A stretch of 64,000 nt of DNA from Girardinichthys multiradiatus (taxonomy: Eukaryota > Chordata > Actinopteri > Cyprinodontiformes > Goodeidae): positions 3,222,751-3,286,750 of the forward strand of contig NC_061817.1 in the NCBI RefSeq assembly GCF_021462225.1, given 5' to 3'. Made by a program: the position numbers and the translations under genes. Positions 44,222 to 55,200 of the stretch are shown here, piece by piece. The notes under the pieces were generated by a model. The model had not been told where the DNA came from. It saw only the letters and a program-made list of their open reading frames with translations, and ran no database searches. Positions within the stretch are counted from its first letter, which is position 1, and each line of letters opens with the position of its first letter.

Positions 44222-45491
44222 CAGGGGTTGGACAATGAAACTGAAAGACCTGGTTTTAGACCACAATAATTTATTAGTATGGTGTAGGGCCTCCTTTTGC
44301 AGCCAATACAGTGTCAATTCATCTTGGGAATGAAACATACAAGTCCTGCACAGTGGTCAGAGGGATTTTAAGCCATTCTTCTTGCAGGATAGTGGCCAGG
44401 TCACTACGTGATACTGGTGGAGGAAAACGTTTCCTGACTCGCTCCTCCAAAACACCCCAAAGTGGCTCAATAATATTTAGATCTGGTGACTGTGCAGGGC
44501 ATGGGAGATGTTCAACTTCACTTTCATGTTCATCAAACCAATCTTTCACCATTCTTGCTGTGTGTATTGGTGCATTGTCATCCTGATACACGGCACCGCC
44601 TTCAGGATACAATGTTTGAATCATTGGATGCACATGGTCCTCAAGAATGGTTCGGTAGTCCTTGGCAGTGACACGCCCATCTAGCACAAGTATTGGGCCA
44701 AGGGAATGCCATGATATGGCAGCCCAAACCATCACTGATCCACCCCCATGCTTCACTCTGGGCATGCAACAGTCTGGGTGGTACACTTCTTTGGGGCTTC
44801 TCCACACCGTAACTCTCCCGGATGTGGGTAAAACAGTAAAGGCGGACTCATCAGAGAACAATACATGTTTCACATTGTCCACAGCCCAAGATTTGCGCTC
44901 CTTGCACCATTGAAACCGACGTTTGGCATTGGCATGAGTGACCAAATGTTTGGCTATAGCAGCCCTGCCGTGTATATTGACCCTGTGGAGCTCCCGACAG
45001 ACAGTTCTGGTGGAAACAGGAGAGTTGAGGTGCACATTTAATTCTGCCGTGATTTGGGCAGCCGTGGTTTTATGTTTTTTGGATACAATCCGGGTTGGCA
45101 CCCGAACATCCCTTTCAGACAGCTTCCTCTTGCATCCACAGTTAATCCTGTTGGATGTGGTTCGTCCATCTTGGTGGTATGCTGACATTACCCTGGATAC
45201 TGTGGCTCTTGATACATCACAAAGACTTGCTGTCGTGGTCACAGATGCGCCAGCAAGACATGCACCAACAATTTTTCCTCTTTTGAACTCTGGTATGTCA
45301 CCCATAATATTTTGTGCATTTCAATATTTTGAGCAAAACTGTGCTCTTACCCTGCTAATTGAACCTTCACACTCTGCTCTTACTGGTGCAATGTGCAATC
45401 AATGAAGACTGGCTACCAGGCTGGTCCAATTTAGCCATGAAACCTCCCACACTAAAATGACAGGTGTTTCAGTTTCATTGTCCAACCCCTG
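44222..45491 (-). mobile_element. DD36E Tc1/mariner transposon, 1,270 bp, full length
   Basis: Flanked by TA (44220-44221 and 45492-45493), with terminal repeats of about 30 bp starting CAGGGGTTGGACAATGAAAC. A single transposase gene occupies most of the element. It is longer and better preserved than the copy at 11849-12909. Confidence 0.95.
44319..45305 (-). CDS. DD36E Tc1/mariner transposase, C terminus cut by one nonsense codon
   Basis: 328 codons from MGDIPEFKRG. Residues about 1-115 form the two helix-turn-helix DNA-binding domain (SLCDVSRATVSRVMSAY; later TTAAQITAEL and TRTVCRELH). The catalytic triad is Asp152 (LFSDESA), Asp243 (QDDNAPIHTA) and Glu280 (SPDLNIIEPLW). There are 36 residues between the second Asp and the Glu, so DD36E rather than the usual DD34E; a DD36E group called Incomer has been described. 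The frame stops at TGA (44319-44321) after LYVSFPR. In the same frame the next 14 codons still encode the family ending AAKGGPTPY before a normal TAA. The stop is best explained as CGA to TGA. Loss of about 15 C-terminal residues may or may not abolish activity. Confidence 0.9.
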   Translation of the reverse strand: MGDIPEFKRGKIVGACLAGASVTTTASLCDVSRATVSRVMSAYHQDGRTTSNRINCGCKRKLSERDVRVPTRIVSKKHKTTAAQITAELNVHLNSPVSTRTVCRELHRVNIHGRAAIAKHLVTHANAKRRFQWCKERKSWAVDNVKHVLFSDESAFTVLPTSGRVTVWRSPKEVYHPDCCMPRVKHGGGSVMVWAAISWHSLGPILVLDGRVTAKDYRTILEDHVHPMIQTLYPEGGAVYQDDNAPIHTARMVKDWFDEHESEVEHLPCPAQSPDLNIIEPLWGVLEERVRKRFPPPVSRSDLATILQEEWLKIPLTTVQDLYVSFPR

Positions 45492-45493
45492 TA

Positions 45494-47216
45494 TATGAGC
45501 GCCAAGGATGATCAGTATTTTTACCTCTCCCCCATCTATTTCCCTGCTACTGTGTTACATTCAGAGTAGTATTGTTTGTGTTTGTGTAGTTTAGTTTGTG
45601 TTTGTGGTACATTGTCAGGTTGACAAACCCTCTTAGGTAAAAACTGATGATAAGGGCTAACAGTGACCAAACACTCCTGGGTAGATCTTTGGCAAGACTC
45701 CAAATAGGTACTGACAGATATGCTCAGCAAGATTTTCCCGCACACATCCATCCCTCCTCTTTCTTTTTACACTCTAGGTGACCCTGACATGAGTCTGCGG
45801 TTTCTCCATCACTGTGTTGCCTTAGCAACACAGTATGACTGTGGGTATGACTGTGCAGCAAGATTGTGTGAATTATTTCTGATCATGATAAACAGTGGTG
45901 CGTTACCTTTATATTTTCATGTTTCTACCGTACCTTTACCAGCTGAACCTGGATGACAATATTTGAAAAGAAACATTGGGTTGACATAATGTGAAATGTA
46001 CTCTGAATATCTTAAAAATACACATAATTAATATATAAGTTAATACAGCTTTGAAGTGCAAATGGCATCTGAGCAAAAGCTGTTGCTCTGACATGCCTTA
46101 GCACAATAGGATCCGTGACTTTGTGTGTGTGTGGGGAGTGGTATGTGGTGGGGTTGGAGGTGCATGTGTGTCACAGTGGAAAGTAAATGACCTGTAGACT
46201 TTTTTTAATCACCTTAACAGAAAGATTAGGTTAACACCTCACACACATTTAGTGTAGGTTTGCAGGCCTCTTTTCCTTTTCACTTGTTATCAACCCTAGG
46301 TGTCAATCTATGCTGTGTCTGAGCATAGAGGTGAAATGTAATGCGCACTAATGCAATTTCTTGGAGAGCAGACATCAAGTCAATCTGTACTGTGTTTTCA
46401 ATGCTCAACATACTGTGTCACTTACAGCTGTATAAAGTTTTCTAACGTGAGACCTGCTTTAATGTGAAGATGTGCTCCATTTGTGTTTCCAATATTGTTG
46501 CATCACTCTGACAGATTATTGGCATCATATTTTTGGATTAATCTGGTATCTCTTTGAAGTCTGACTTTCTATAATTTACATCACTGATAATGCATCCCAG
46601 TGCATCAATTGGATGTAACTTGTGCACTGCTTTTATTTAACTTTTTTCTCTTCTCCCTCCCCTTCCTGTTCTTGCAGCTGATAACATCATTGGTGGGTCG
46701 AATTACCTGAGCTCTCCCTTCTAGCTAGATTATCTACTAAAAAGAGGTTGAAGCTTAAACCAAGAAAACAATGCATATACAAACCCATAGGTTTGAAACA
46801 ATGCATACGCTTAATTCCATCCACATTTCTATTGTACCCCCCAAAAACAAGGACTGAGTTAGTCATTGAATTTTTCAAAGTTTGTTCAGAATCATTTACT
46901 CCAAAAACAATTCACAACAACTGTCATGGCAAGGCAGTTTATTAATTTCAACTTCAAATACACAGTAAATAAACTATTATATGAATATATTCTAATAATA
47001 TAGATGGATTAGATTGAATGAAATACTGAGGTATATGATAGAAAATGTATACAAGATGGACTGTTTCCTTTATAATGCTAATTTAGCAGTTGCCATTGTG
47101 TTGTGTAATAACCTCAATTTTCATTTTATTTTACTGGTATTTTATGACATAGACCAGTGAGTGCATAACTGTGAAGTGAAAGGATTTCTCTACAGATAAA
47201 AATCTAAAAGGAGTGT
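45494..47216. other. no gene recognised
   Basis: Anonymous sequence. Small frames at 45536-45751, 45720-45956 and 46687-46945 carry no recognised motif. Confidence 0.4.
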
Positions 47217-47568
47217 CATGTTTTTGTATTCAGACAAAAACATGGGGGGGAGGTGGGGCAGGGGTGGGGTTCGCCCCTTCCTAGGATGTGTGGCAATGAC
47301 GGTCGAGCTGAGCTGGTTGGTGGTTCTCCTTGGGCTGACATTGCAGTGGTGGTGCTTGGGGCAGCGGCTGCATGTGGAGCTTGCACTGTATGGAAGTATC
47401 TTCATCGACTTTTAAGGGATAGAGCTCCCTTGTGGATAGTGGGAAAATTCATGTTGGGGTTCATAGGGCTGAGATCGGATTACATTGGGGGGTTGGGACT
47501 GTTTCGTCCTGGGGCAGGTCTGTGACTCCTCACACCCACTATTGAATATTCTTTGAAGAAACCTTATA
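47217..47568. repeat. GC-rich segment, possibly part of an unidentified repeat
   Basis: A GC-rich island in AT-rich surroundings, starting with G-rich CATGGGGGGGAGG. It holds open frames on the plus strand (47253-47525) and minus strand (47190-47405). I recognise no domain. The abrupt composition change suggests an insertion, but no ends or duplication were found. Confidence 0.3.
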
Positions 47569-47570
47569 TA

Positions 47571-49180
47571 CAGGTCCTTCTCAAAATATTAGCATATTGT
47601 GATACATTTAATCATTTTCCATAATGTAATGATGAAAATTGAACCTTCATATATTTTAGATTCATTGCACACTAACTGAAATATTTCAGGTCTTTTATTG
47701 TCTTAATACAGATGATTGTGGCATACAGCTCATGAAAACCCAAAATTCCTATCTCACAAAATTAGCATATTTCATCCGACCAATAAAAGAAAAGTGTTTT
47801 TAATACAAAAACCGTCAACCTTCAAATAATCATGTACAGTTATGCACTCAATACTTGGTCGGGAATCCTTTGGCAGAAATGACTGCTTCAATGCGGCGTG
47901 GCATGGAGGCAATCAGCCTGTGGCACTGCTGAGGTCTTATGGAGGCCCAGGATGCTTCGATAGCGGCCTTTAGATCATCCAGAGTGTTGGGTCTTGAGTC
48001 TCTCAACGTTCTCTTCACAATATCCCACAGATTCTCTATGGGGTTCAGGTCAGGAGAGTTGGCAGGCCAATTGAGCACAGTGATACCATGGTAAGTAAAC
48101 CATTTACCAGTGGTTTTGGCACTGTGAGCTGGTGCCAGGTCGTGCTGAAAAATGAAATCTTCATCTCCATAAAGCTTTTCAGCAGATGGAAGCATGAAGT
48201 GCTCCAAAATCTCCTGATAGCTAGCTGCATTGACCCTGCCCTTGATAAAACACAGTGGACCAACACCAGCAGCTGACACGGCACCCCAGACCATCACTGA
48301 CTGTGGGTACTTGACACTGGACTTCTGGCATTTTGGCATTTCCTTCTCCCCAGTCTTCCTCCAGACTCTGGCACCTTGATTTCCGAATGACATGCAGAAT
48401 TTGCTTTCATCCGAAAAAAGTACTTTGGACCACTGAGCAACAGTCCAGTGCTGCTTCTCTGTAGCCCAGGTCAGGCGCTTCTGCCGCTGTTTCTGGTTCA
48501 AAAGTGGCTTGACCTGGGGAATGCGGCACCTGTAGCCCATTTCCTGCACACGCCTGTGCACAGTGGCTCTGGATGTTTCTACTCCAGACTCAGTCCACTG
48601 CTTCCACAGGTCCCCCAAGGTCTGGAATCGGCCCTTCTCCACAATCTTCCTAAAGGTCCGGTCACCTCTTCTCGTTGTGCAGCGTTTTCTGCCACACTTT
48701 TTCCTTCCCACAGACTTCCCACTGAGGTGCCTTGATACAGCACTCTGGGAACAGCCTATTCGTTCAGAAATTTCTTTCTGTGTCTTACCCTCTTGCTTGA
48801 GGGTGTCAATAGTGGCCTTCTGGACAGCAGTCAGGTCGGCAGTCTTACCCATGATTGGGGTTTTGAGTGATGAACCAGGCTGGGAGTTTTAAAGGCCTCA
48901 GGAATCTTTTGCAGGTGTTTAGAGTTAACTCGTTGATTCAGATGATTAGGTTCATAGCTCGTTTAGAGACCCTTTTAATGATATGCTAATTTTGTGAGAT
49001 AGGAATTTTGGGTTTTCATGAGCTGTATGCCACAATCATCTGTATTAAGACCATAAAAGATCTGAAATATTTCAGTTAGTGTGCAATGAATCTAAAATAT
49101 ATGAATGTTAATTTTTCATCATGACATTATGGAAAATAATGAACTTTATCACAATATGCTAATATTTTGAGAAGGACCTG
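47571..49180 (-). mobile_element. Tc1-like DNA transposon, 1,610 bp, copy 2, apparently intact
   Basis: Flanked by TA (47569-47570 and 49181-49182). Terminal inverted repeats are about 200 bp (47571-47770 and 48981-49180), differing from each other at a few positions. Same length as the copy at 15329-16938. The transposase frame is uninterrupted. Confidence 0.95.
47848..48852 (-). CDS. Tc1-like (DD34E) transposase, apparently intact
   Basis: 334 codons, complete from MGKTADLTAVQK to AKGFPTKY. The DNA-binding part has a first helix-turn-helix at about 14-44 (IDTLKQEGKTQKEISERIGC...SAVSRHL), a basic linker at 49-57 (GRKKCGRKR, possible AT-hook-like or nuclear localisation role) and a second helix-turn-helix at about 72-108. 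The DDE domain has Asp148 (LFSDESK), Asp238 (FQHDLAPAH) and Glu273 (NPIENLW), with exactly 34 residues between the last two. GVGPLCFIKGRV and VMVWGAVSAA are conserved core strands. I see no premature stop, frameshift or catalytic substitution. It could supply transposase in trans to the defective copy at 15329. Confidence 0.95.
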   Translation of the reverse strand: MGKTADLTAVQKATIDTLKQEGKTQKEISERIGCSQSAVSRHLSGKSVGRKKCGRKRCTTRRGDRTFRKIVEKGRFQTLGDLWKQWTESGVETSRATVHRRVQEMGYRCRIPQVKPLLNQKQRQKRLTWATEKQHWTVAQWSKVLFSDESKFCMSFGNQGARVWRKTGEKEMPKCQKSSVKYPQSVMVWGAVSAAGVGPLCFIKGRVNAASYQEILEHFMLPSAEKLYGDEDFIFQHDLAPAHSAKTTGKWFTYHGITVLNWPANSPDLNPIENLWDIVKRTLRDSRPNTLDDLKAAIEASWASIRPQQCHRLIASMPRRIEAVISAKGFPTKY

Positions 49181-49182
49181 TA

Positions 49183-52049
49183 CACAAGTGCACTCACACA
49201 TACACCCACAGGTGTTTGGATTCAGGTGTTTACAGATACACAGATATACAGATATACTCTATATTGAGCTGCGGTTTCCAATAAATACATCTTGCATTCA
49301 TTAGTACCGTGTACTTTACAGTAACATTGTTATAGTTCAGCAGATGTAAAAGCAGTCTTCTATGGTGTTATCAAGAGCTTCTTCTTGGCACTCAGACAAC
49401 AATTCTGAGTCCTACTCCGCACCACCAGCTGCACCACCAGCTGCATGGCACCACCAGCTGCAGTAATGGCGCAGGTAAGTGGACATATGAATAGTTTTTA
49501 TGCCATTTATTTGTCACGAAAGTAGTTTTAGGATGTTTTTAAGCAAAAAAGTAGACCTCAAAACTTCTGTGCAATCAGCTCATCAAGAATATGAGCCTTC
49601 TTTGAAATTTTCTTTCTGTTTTCAATGCAGTGGAGCTCCACTTACAGTACATATTTTTTTCTTTCCTATTCTGCCATGACTTTACAAACCATTACTGGTT
49701 TGTAAGGTTTGAAATCTGGGCACTTACTAAGAAATCAACATTTTCTTTTTAGACAGACAGCCTTCATGTTTACTGTAATGCCTAACAGTTCATTTCTAAA
49801 ATATAGAATCTGATCTAATCATGCAGCAGGAAAGCAGCTGCATACAGGCAATAGGGCCAAAAGTTGTGTTCTGTGCTCTGACACTTAAATGTGCTCTTAT
49901 TCCATTGTTATTTTTTTTACTGCTCCTTCCTTTATGTTGTAAAATAAAGTACATCTCATGTTTTTTCTCTTATTGCTGTCTTTGATGTGTGTTGGAATGT
50001 GATGAATTCTAGATTTTTTACATAATATATATTATGTGTAGAGCAAAAATGCATAGTGGTGAAGCAGGCACTAGACGAGTGAAAAATTAAAGGCTCCCAC
50101 ACATAAAGAGAAGCAATGTTTAACATTCCATGTTGGAATAACTCAGACATGACATAATAAAGAGAATTTAGATCAAGTTAAGAGAGTCTGAAACATTACT
50201 GAACACGGTGCGAAACATCGAAAACAGGAATTGATGCAATATGGCTTACCCAATCAGCTGTCCTTTCCAATAAAAAAAATTACAAAAATAAAATTAATAA
50301 TAACAATATAATATGTTTAGTTTACACCCTTAAATATTGCAGTTAAACCAGATTCCAATCAATTTATCTGCATGTGTCTGCATTACCATACACCTAGTTG
50401 CCATGGTAACAGTACTGTCTGGAGTCAAGACTTGAAAGGATCCGACTGTAAATGAGTGCTTTTAATATTAAGAATGGGCAATGGTTGCTAATGAATCCTT
50501 GGATTCCTTTCCCACCACTAATGTTAATTTGAAATGATAAATGTATGTTTCTTTTATTTAATTAGTTTTAGCTTTAAAATTATGAAAAATTCCACCAATA
50601 GTTGGTTCTCCCAATCAATCCCTGAGTAGGAACTAAGGTCTAGCAGGCTTTGGAAATTCATCAGGCATGCATGCACAGTTTATTCATGTTTAAACAAACT
50701 CTGGTTTATATTTAAAAATATTTGAGGAACATTATTACATGCTTTAGATCAAAGATCCAAAAAGTTATGTTTTAGATATTTTGTTTTCTATGGGTCTTAA
50801 TTGAAAAAATAAGCCTACACAGAATACCAGTTCACCACACTGCTTGTGTACAATCACTTATTTCCATTTCACAGGATTTCATGCCAGGAGGTGTAAATTC
50901 ACACTACTAATATATTGCTGATATATATATAATATATTGCTGATCAAATGCCAATCAGAAAACTGCAGAAGGTAGTAAGAAAGCCCTCTACTGTAAAAGA
51001 GCCATTTTTAGATGTTGGAACAGGTTGGAATAACATGCAAAGTATAGAATACCTAGGAACAATGATTACTGGTTAAAAAAGTACAATGCTAAAAAAGTGA
51101 AAGAATCATGTGAAATTATGTGACACAAACTTTTTCTGCAGATTGCAGAGACAGTCAATGACTTTTCTTCAGTTCTGTTTTTAGAACAACAATAAAACCC
51201 AGTTCACTGTCTGAAAATTCTTAATGACCTTAATGAATACATTGTGTTTAGCTCTAGGTTATTAAGCTGCTTGTAGTGTTCTTCCTCCACTACAGTCCCT
51301 TCAGGTTGATCATTCAAGCAGTTTGGATTTGTGATTAGTCTAACTATCCTTGGGCTTTCTTGGATCAAGTCTGTTAAATGAGCTGTCACTTTTGATTATT
51401 TTCCATGAGCTTTTTTTTCCTGCTTGGCCTTTTCTCTCTGATTCTGTACTATCCTCTTTACACATCTCTTACCCTCTAAGCCATTGTTGGGTTGTTTATC
51501 CTTCAGCTAGAAAATGCTTTAGCTTTAAATTGACATCCTCATGTTCAAACGACTGTTATCTTTTATCCTCTCCTACCTATAATCCAACTTTTTGTGTTTT
51601 TATATTTTTTAGAAATGAAATAAACAGAACAAAAAACTGACTTTTTCTATAGTAAAGGAAGCCAAGAGTACGCAAAAAATAAAAACAATGCCATGAACTT
51701 GCAAAGAGGGATGAGAGAAGAGAGTAAATGATAAATTCATTACCTGAGGTGGGTAATGAATAAGGTAATGAATGAGGCCGTTATTGCATAATTTAAAGGA
51801 ACAATGTGAAGATTTTTTATACATTTATCAAAAATACAATTTGCTTGCAATTAATTAGACATATTCAAGGATTATATTAAGAGTATCCACAAGGTGAATA
51901 CTCTTAATAATGATTTATTAAAGTAAATAAGAAAAAAAACCAAAAAACTAACAATACGTAAAGAGAAATCTCTCCGAGTCGGAATAAATGTTCAAACCAT
52001 TATCCAAGCTGATTAAAGGTTTTATTTTTAATCAAAACTTTGTTGTGAG
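49183..52049. other. no gene recognised
   Basis: Mostly AT-rich anonymous DNA. A short CACCACCAGCTG-type tandem repeat lies at about 49421-49462. Frames 49956-50150, 51204-51389 and 51350-51640 show no motif. Confidence 0.4.
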
Positions 52050-52165
52050 TTTGAGCTCCAGGTGGATCAGTGGTACAGTTGGTGACCCATGTGCACACAG
52101 CTGTTCCTGGCTTGATTCCTGACCCCAGGCCATTTACTGTTAGTTGTTCTAACTGGTTAACTGTT
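52050..52165 (+). mobile_element. tRNA-derived SINE head, degenerate
   Basis: CAGTGGTACAGTTGGTGA at about 52067 resembles a tRNA A box. CTTGATTCCTGACCCC about 45 bp later resembles a B box (GGTTCGATTCC) and the following teleost SINE body (CAGGCCATTTACTG). No A-rich tail or target duplication was identified. Confidence 0.5.
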
Positions 52166-52417
52166 TTTGAGTCTCAAAGCTCCACTGTAGTCTCAATCCT
52201 ACAGCTTCCAGGAGAGAAGACCTTACCAGGACCAATCACAAATGAGAACTTGATTTTGGACAGTTGGCCATAATGCATTAGACAGCCAATGACAGTCACA
52301 GTTATGGATAAAACTATCTGTTGCTAGCAGGAGCAGTTCACGCCTTTAGTGTGTCACATTTTATTTTGGCTATAAAAAATTGAGTTTAGCAAATTAACCA
52401 CTTCGTAAAGTTTTGTC

Positions 52418-52797
52418 TATTCATTCATTCATTCATCTTCTATACTGCTTATTCCATAGTGGGTCACGGGGGGGGGAGGGGGGCTTGTGCCTATCTCCAG
52501 CAGTCTACAGGTGAGAGGCAGGGTACAACCTGGACAGTTTGCCAATCCTTCGCAGGGCAACACAGAGACTTACAGGACAAACAACAATACACGCACTCAT
52601 TTACACCTAAAGGCAAATTAGAGAGACCAATTTACCTAACAGTCATGTTTTTGGACAGTGGGAGGAAGCCAGAGTACCCGGTGAGAACCCACGCATGCAC
52701 AGCGAGAACATGCAAACTCCACGCAGAAAGACCCCCGGCCAGGAGTCGAACCTAGAACCTTCTTGCTGCAAGGCAACACTGCTATCAACTGCGCCTG
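52418..52797. repeat. high-copy teleost interspersed repeat
   Basis: TTCATTCATTCATTCAT then GGGTCACGGGG, CTCCAGCAGTCTACAGG, GGACAGTGGGAGGAAGCC, CGAGAACATGCAAACTCC and GGCAACACTGCTATCAACTG. This order is a familiar high-copy fish repeat of unsettled class. Truncated pieces of its start occur at 28522 and 53450. Confidence 0.65.
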
Positions 52798-53852
52798 AAA
52801 CACTTTACACATATATGAACTTTAATGACATACCATTCTTAGTCCACAAGGTGTATTATGATGTCAGCCTTTGCAAATACAAATCAAGTTCTTCCACATA
52901 AAACTTTATCAGTCATTTTCTGAAGATCATTTTGAAAATGAAGGGGCCATCCACAAACCTTTCCCACATAGTCGGGGCATAAAATTGTCGAAATGTCTTG
53001 ATATGCTGCACCGTTACGTTTCTTTCACTGAACTAAGGCAGCCAAGGCCAGCATGACAAAAGCAGTCACGTAACTGCTGTTCTACAGCTGTTCACTGTCA
53101 AACCCAGACTCGTCCACTGGAATGCCAGACACAGTGGGATGATTCATCACTCCAGAGAACTTGTCTCCCCTGTTCTAGTGCCATGCTTTACACCACTACA
53201 TCTGTCATTTACTTTGCACTTGGGGATGCAAGGCTAAGATGCAGTTGCTGTGCCATGGAAATGTCAGAGCATCGGCAACCTGAGAAGTTCTCTACACACA
53301 TTTCTTAAGGTAATTTGAAGTCCACATTAAAAAAGTGGATGATCTTTGGACACTATGTGCCTCGGCATACGCCAGGGGTGGGGAACACCAGTCCTTGAGG
53401 GCTGGTGACCTGCAAGTTTTAAAAGTGTCCTTGGTCCAACAAACCAGAATCAGTCAGTCAGTCATTTTCTACCGCTTCTTCCATGGTGGGTCACAGGGGA
53501 GCTGGTGCCGATCTCCAGCAGTCTATTGGTGAGTTGCCCACCCCCTGGCATACATTGACCCCTCTCTGTGGCTTTACGCTGCCTACCACTTTGTGACTGA
53601 GTTGCTGTATATCCCAGTTGCTTCCACTTTCTTATAACACCACAAATAGTTCACTGTCGAATATTTATTATTGAGGAACTGTCATAACTGGACTTATTGC
53701 ACAGGTGAGAGCTACTCATTCTTTTACAAAGGTTGTATAGTAGATATCTGCATGCCTAGATACTGGATTTTATATACCTGTGGCTGTTAATGTTTTTGGA
53801 ACTCCTGGCATCAATGATATTGAGGGAGGACCCAATACTTTTCACAATCAGT
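52798..53852 (-). pseudogene. Tc1-like element relic with transposase pieces
   Basis: Minus-strand readings in family order are STVNYLWCYKKVEATGIYS (from about 53640), VLWSDESSHCVWHSSGRVWV (about 53095-53160), PTMWERFVDGPFIF (about 52940-52980) and an end GPTSY-like block near 52870. The right terminal repeat (GACCCAATACTTTTCACAATC) survives. Many stops and deletions are present, and a hAT MITE at 53373 interrupts it. Confidence 0.75.
53373..53547. mobile_element. hAT-type MITE inserted in the Tc1 relic
   Basis: The ends CAGGGGTGGGGAAC and GTTGCCCACCCCCTG are imperfect inverted repeats typical of a teleost hAT MITE. They are flanked by GCATACGC (53365-53372) and GCATACAT (53548-53555), an 8-bp duplication matching at six positions. 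Inside, about 53450-53530 is a piece of the 52418-type repeat, so a further insertion occurred within the MITE. Confidence 0.8.
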
Positions 53853-54388
53853 ACTGTGTAAAGGTTTTAGCCAGGTGTGAAAAGATGCTGTAAACAAACA
53901 ATGCTTTCAAAAATGGAAGTGTTAATCATTTATTTTTGTCAATCAACAATATGCAGTGAATGACCAAAAGAGAAATCTAAATCAAATCAATATTTGGTGT
54001 GACCACCCTTTGCCTTCAAAATAGCATCAATTCTTCTAGGTACACTTGCACACAGTTTTTGAAGGAACTCGGCAGGTAGGTTGTTCCAAACATCTTGGAG
54101 AACTAACCACAGATCTTCTGTGAATGTAGGTTTTCTCACATCCTTCTGTCTTTTCATGTAATTCCAGACACACTAGATGATGTTGAGATCAGCGCTGTGT
54201 GGGGATCATACCATCATTTCCAGTAATTCTTGTTCTTCTTTATGCTGAAGATAGTTCTTAATGACTTTGGCTGTATGTTTGGGTTTGTTCACTTAGTATT
54301 TTTTAAATTGATAGAAATAAATAATCATCATTTATATTTCTGAAAGCAGTGTTTGTTTAAAGCATTTTTTCACACCTGCCTAAAACGT
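53848..54388 (-). pseudogene. Tc1-like element relic, catalytic Glu codon now TAG
   Basis: Minus-strand reading ADLNII-stop-CVWNYMKRQKDVRKP, LVLQDVWNNLPAEFLQKL and SVPRRIDAILKAKGGHTKY is the C-terminal third of a Tc1-like transposase. The stop at 54173-54175 (TAG) stands where the family has GAG for the catalytic Glu. Terminal-repeat-like sequences are GTGTAAAGGTTTTAGCCAGG at 53853 and the inverse TTCACACCTGCCTAAAAC near 54388. The first two thirds of the gene are deleted. Confidence 0.8.
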
Positions 54389-54744
54389 GTTGTTAGTTGG
54401 AGGACTAAGTAAGTCTGGGGTACCCTGTAGATTTTTCACACATAGGTTCCTTGCAGTAAGATCCACAAGGTAAGTAGGCTGTTGCCGCCGCATCTAATGT
54501 AATTAGGGTTTTGTCTTTCCTAGTTTTCATTTTAGAATAGATGTCAATTAGGCACTATTTATTGTTATTTTTTTATTTTGTGTCTTTCTTTGATTTGGCA
54601 CAACTTAAAGATCCCTTTCTCCCCCATATGTTGTGCAGCCTTATAAGACTTGTTTTTAGATTAAATACAACCTTTTTCACTTTTACAAGGGCTCTGTCAA
54701 TTTATTGTGGTTGTCTTGTTACTGTCCCCCTTTTCAGTCAGGAT

Positions 54745-55200
54745 TTTGGCACACCTCCTTTGTTTTATTCATATTCAAGATGAGATGATTGTTTCCACAC
54801 CATGCCACAAAGTCAGCGTCAGCGTCTTGTCCATCTCTGATCCACCCCACAACTGCAGAGTCATCTGAGTATTTCAACAGATGACAGAGAAGTCTGTTTT
54901 GTACTTGAAGTCTGAGGTGTACATAGTGAAAAGGAATGGTGAGACAGTGGGTTTGTTGAAGCAAGTGTATGATGGCATCTTTAACTGCAACTCCACAGCA
55001 ATAAGCAAACCGAAGGGGGTCCTGATAGTTTATTATTTGCTTACTCGGGTGGGCCCACATGAGTCTCTCTATAACCTTCATGATGTGGGATGTCAGGGCA
55101 ACAGGTCTGTAGTCATTGAGGACTGATGGGTGAGTTTCCTTTTGGTGCACAAAGGAAGGTGAACAAGACAGGAGGTCTTCCACAACACTTGTGTTAATAT
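54745..55200 (-). pseudogene. LINE reverse transcriptase fragment (23330 family)
   Basis: The minus strand reads THPSVLNDYRPVALTSHIMKVIERL, INYQDPLRFAYCCGVAVKDAIIHLLQQTHC and LLKYSDDSAVVGWIRDGQ, with NHLILNMNKTKE following. It keeps RT motif C (YSDD), absent from the 23330 copy, but has lost motifs A and B between THC and the YSDD region. Beyond about 55200 the frame runs into unrelated sequence. Confidence 0.85.

Noticed and set aside
46660..46700. Polypyrimidine tract and CTTGCAG as a splice acceptor of a host exon
   Set aside because: No conserved open frame follows; such motifs are frequent by chance.
53460..53540. This repeat piece as an independent insertion with its own duplication
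   Set aside because: I could not find flanking duplications inside the MITE, so only its similarity to 52418-52797 is reported.
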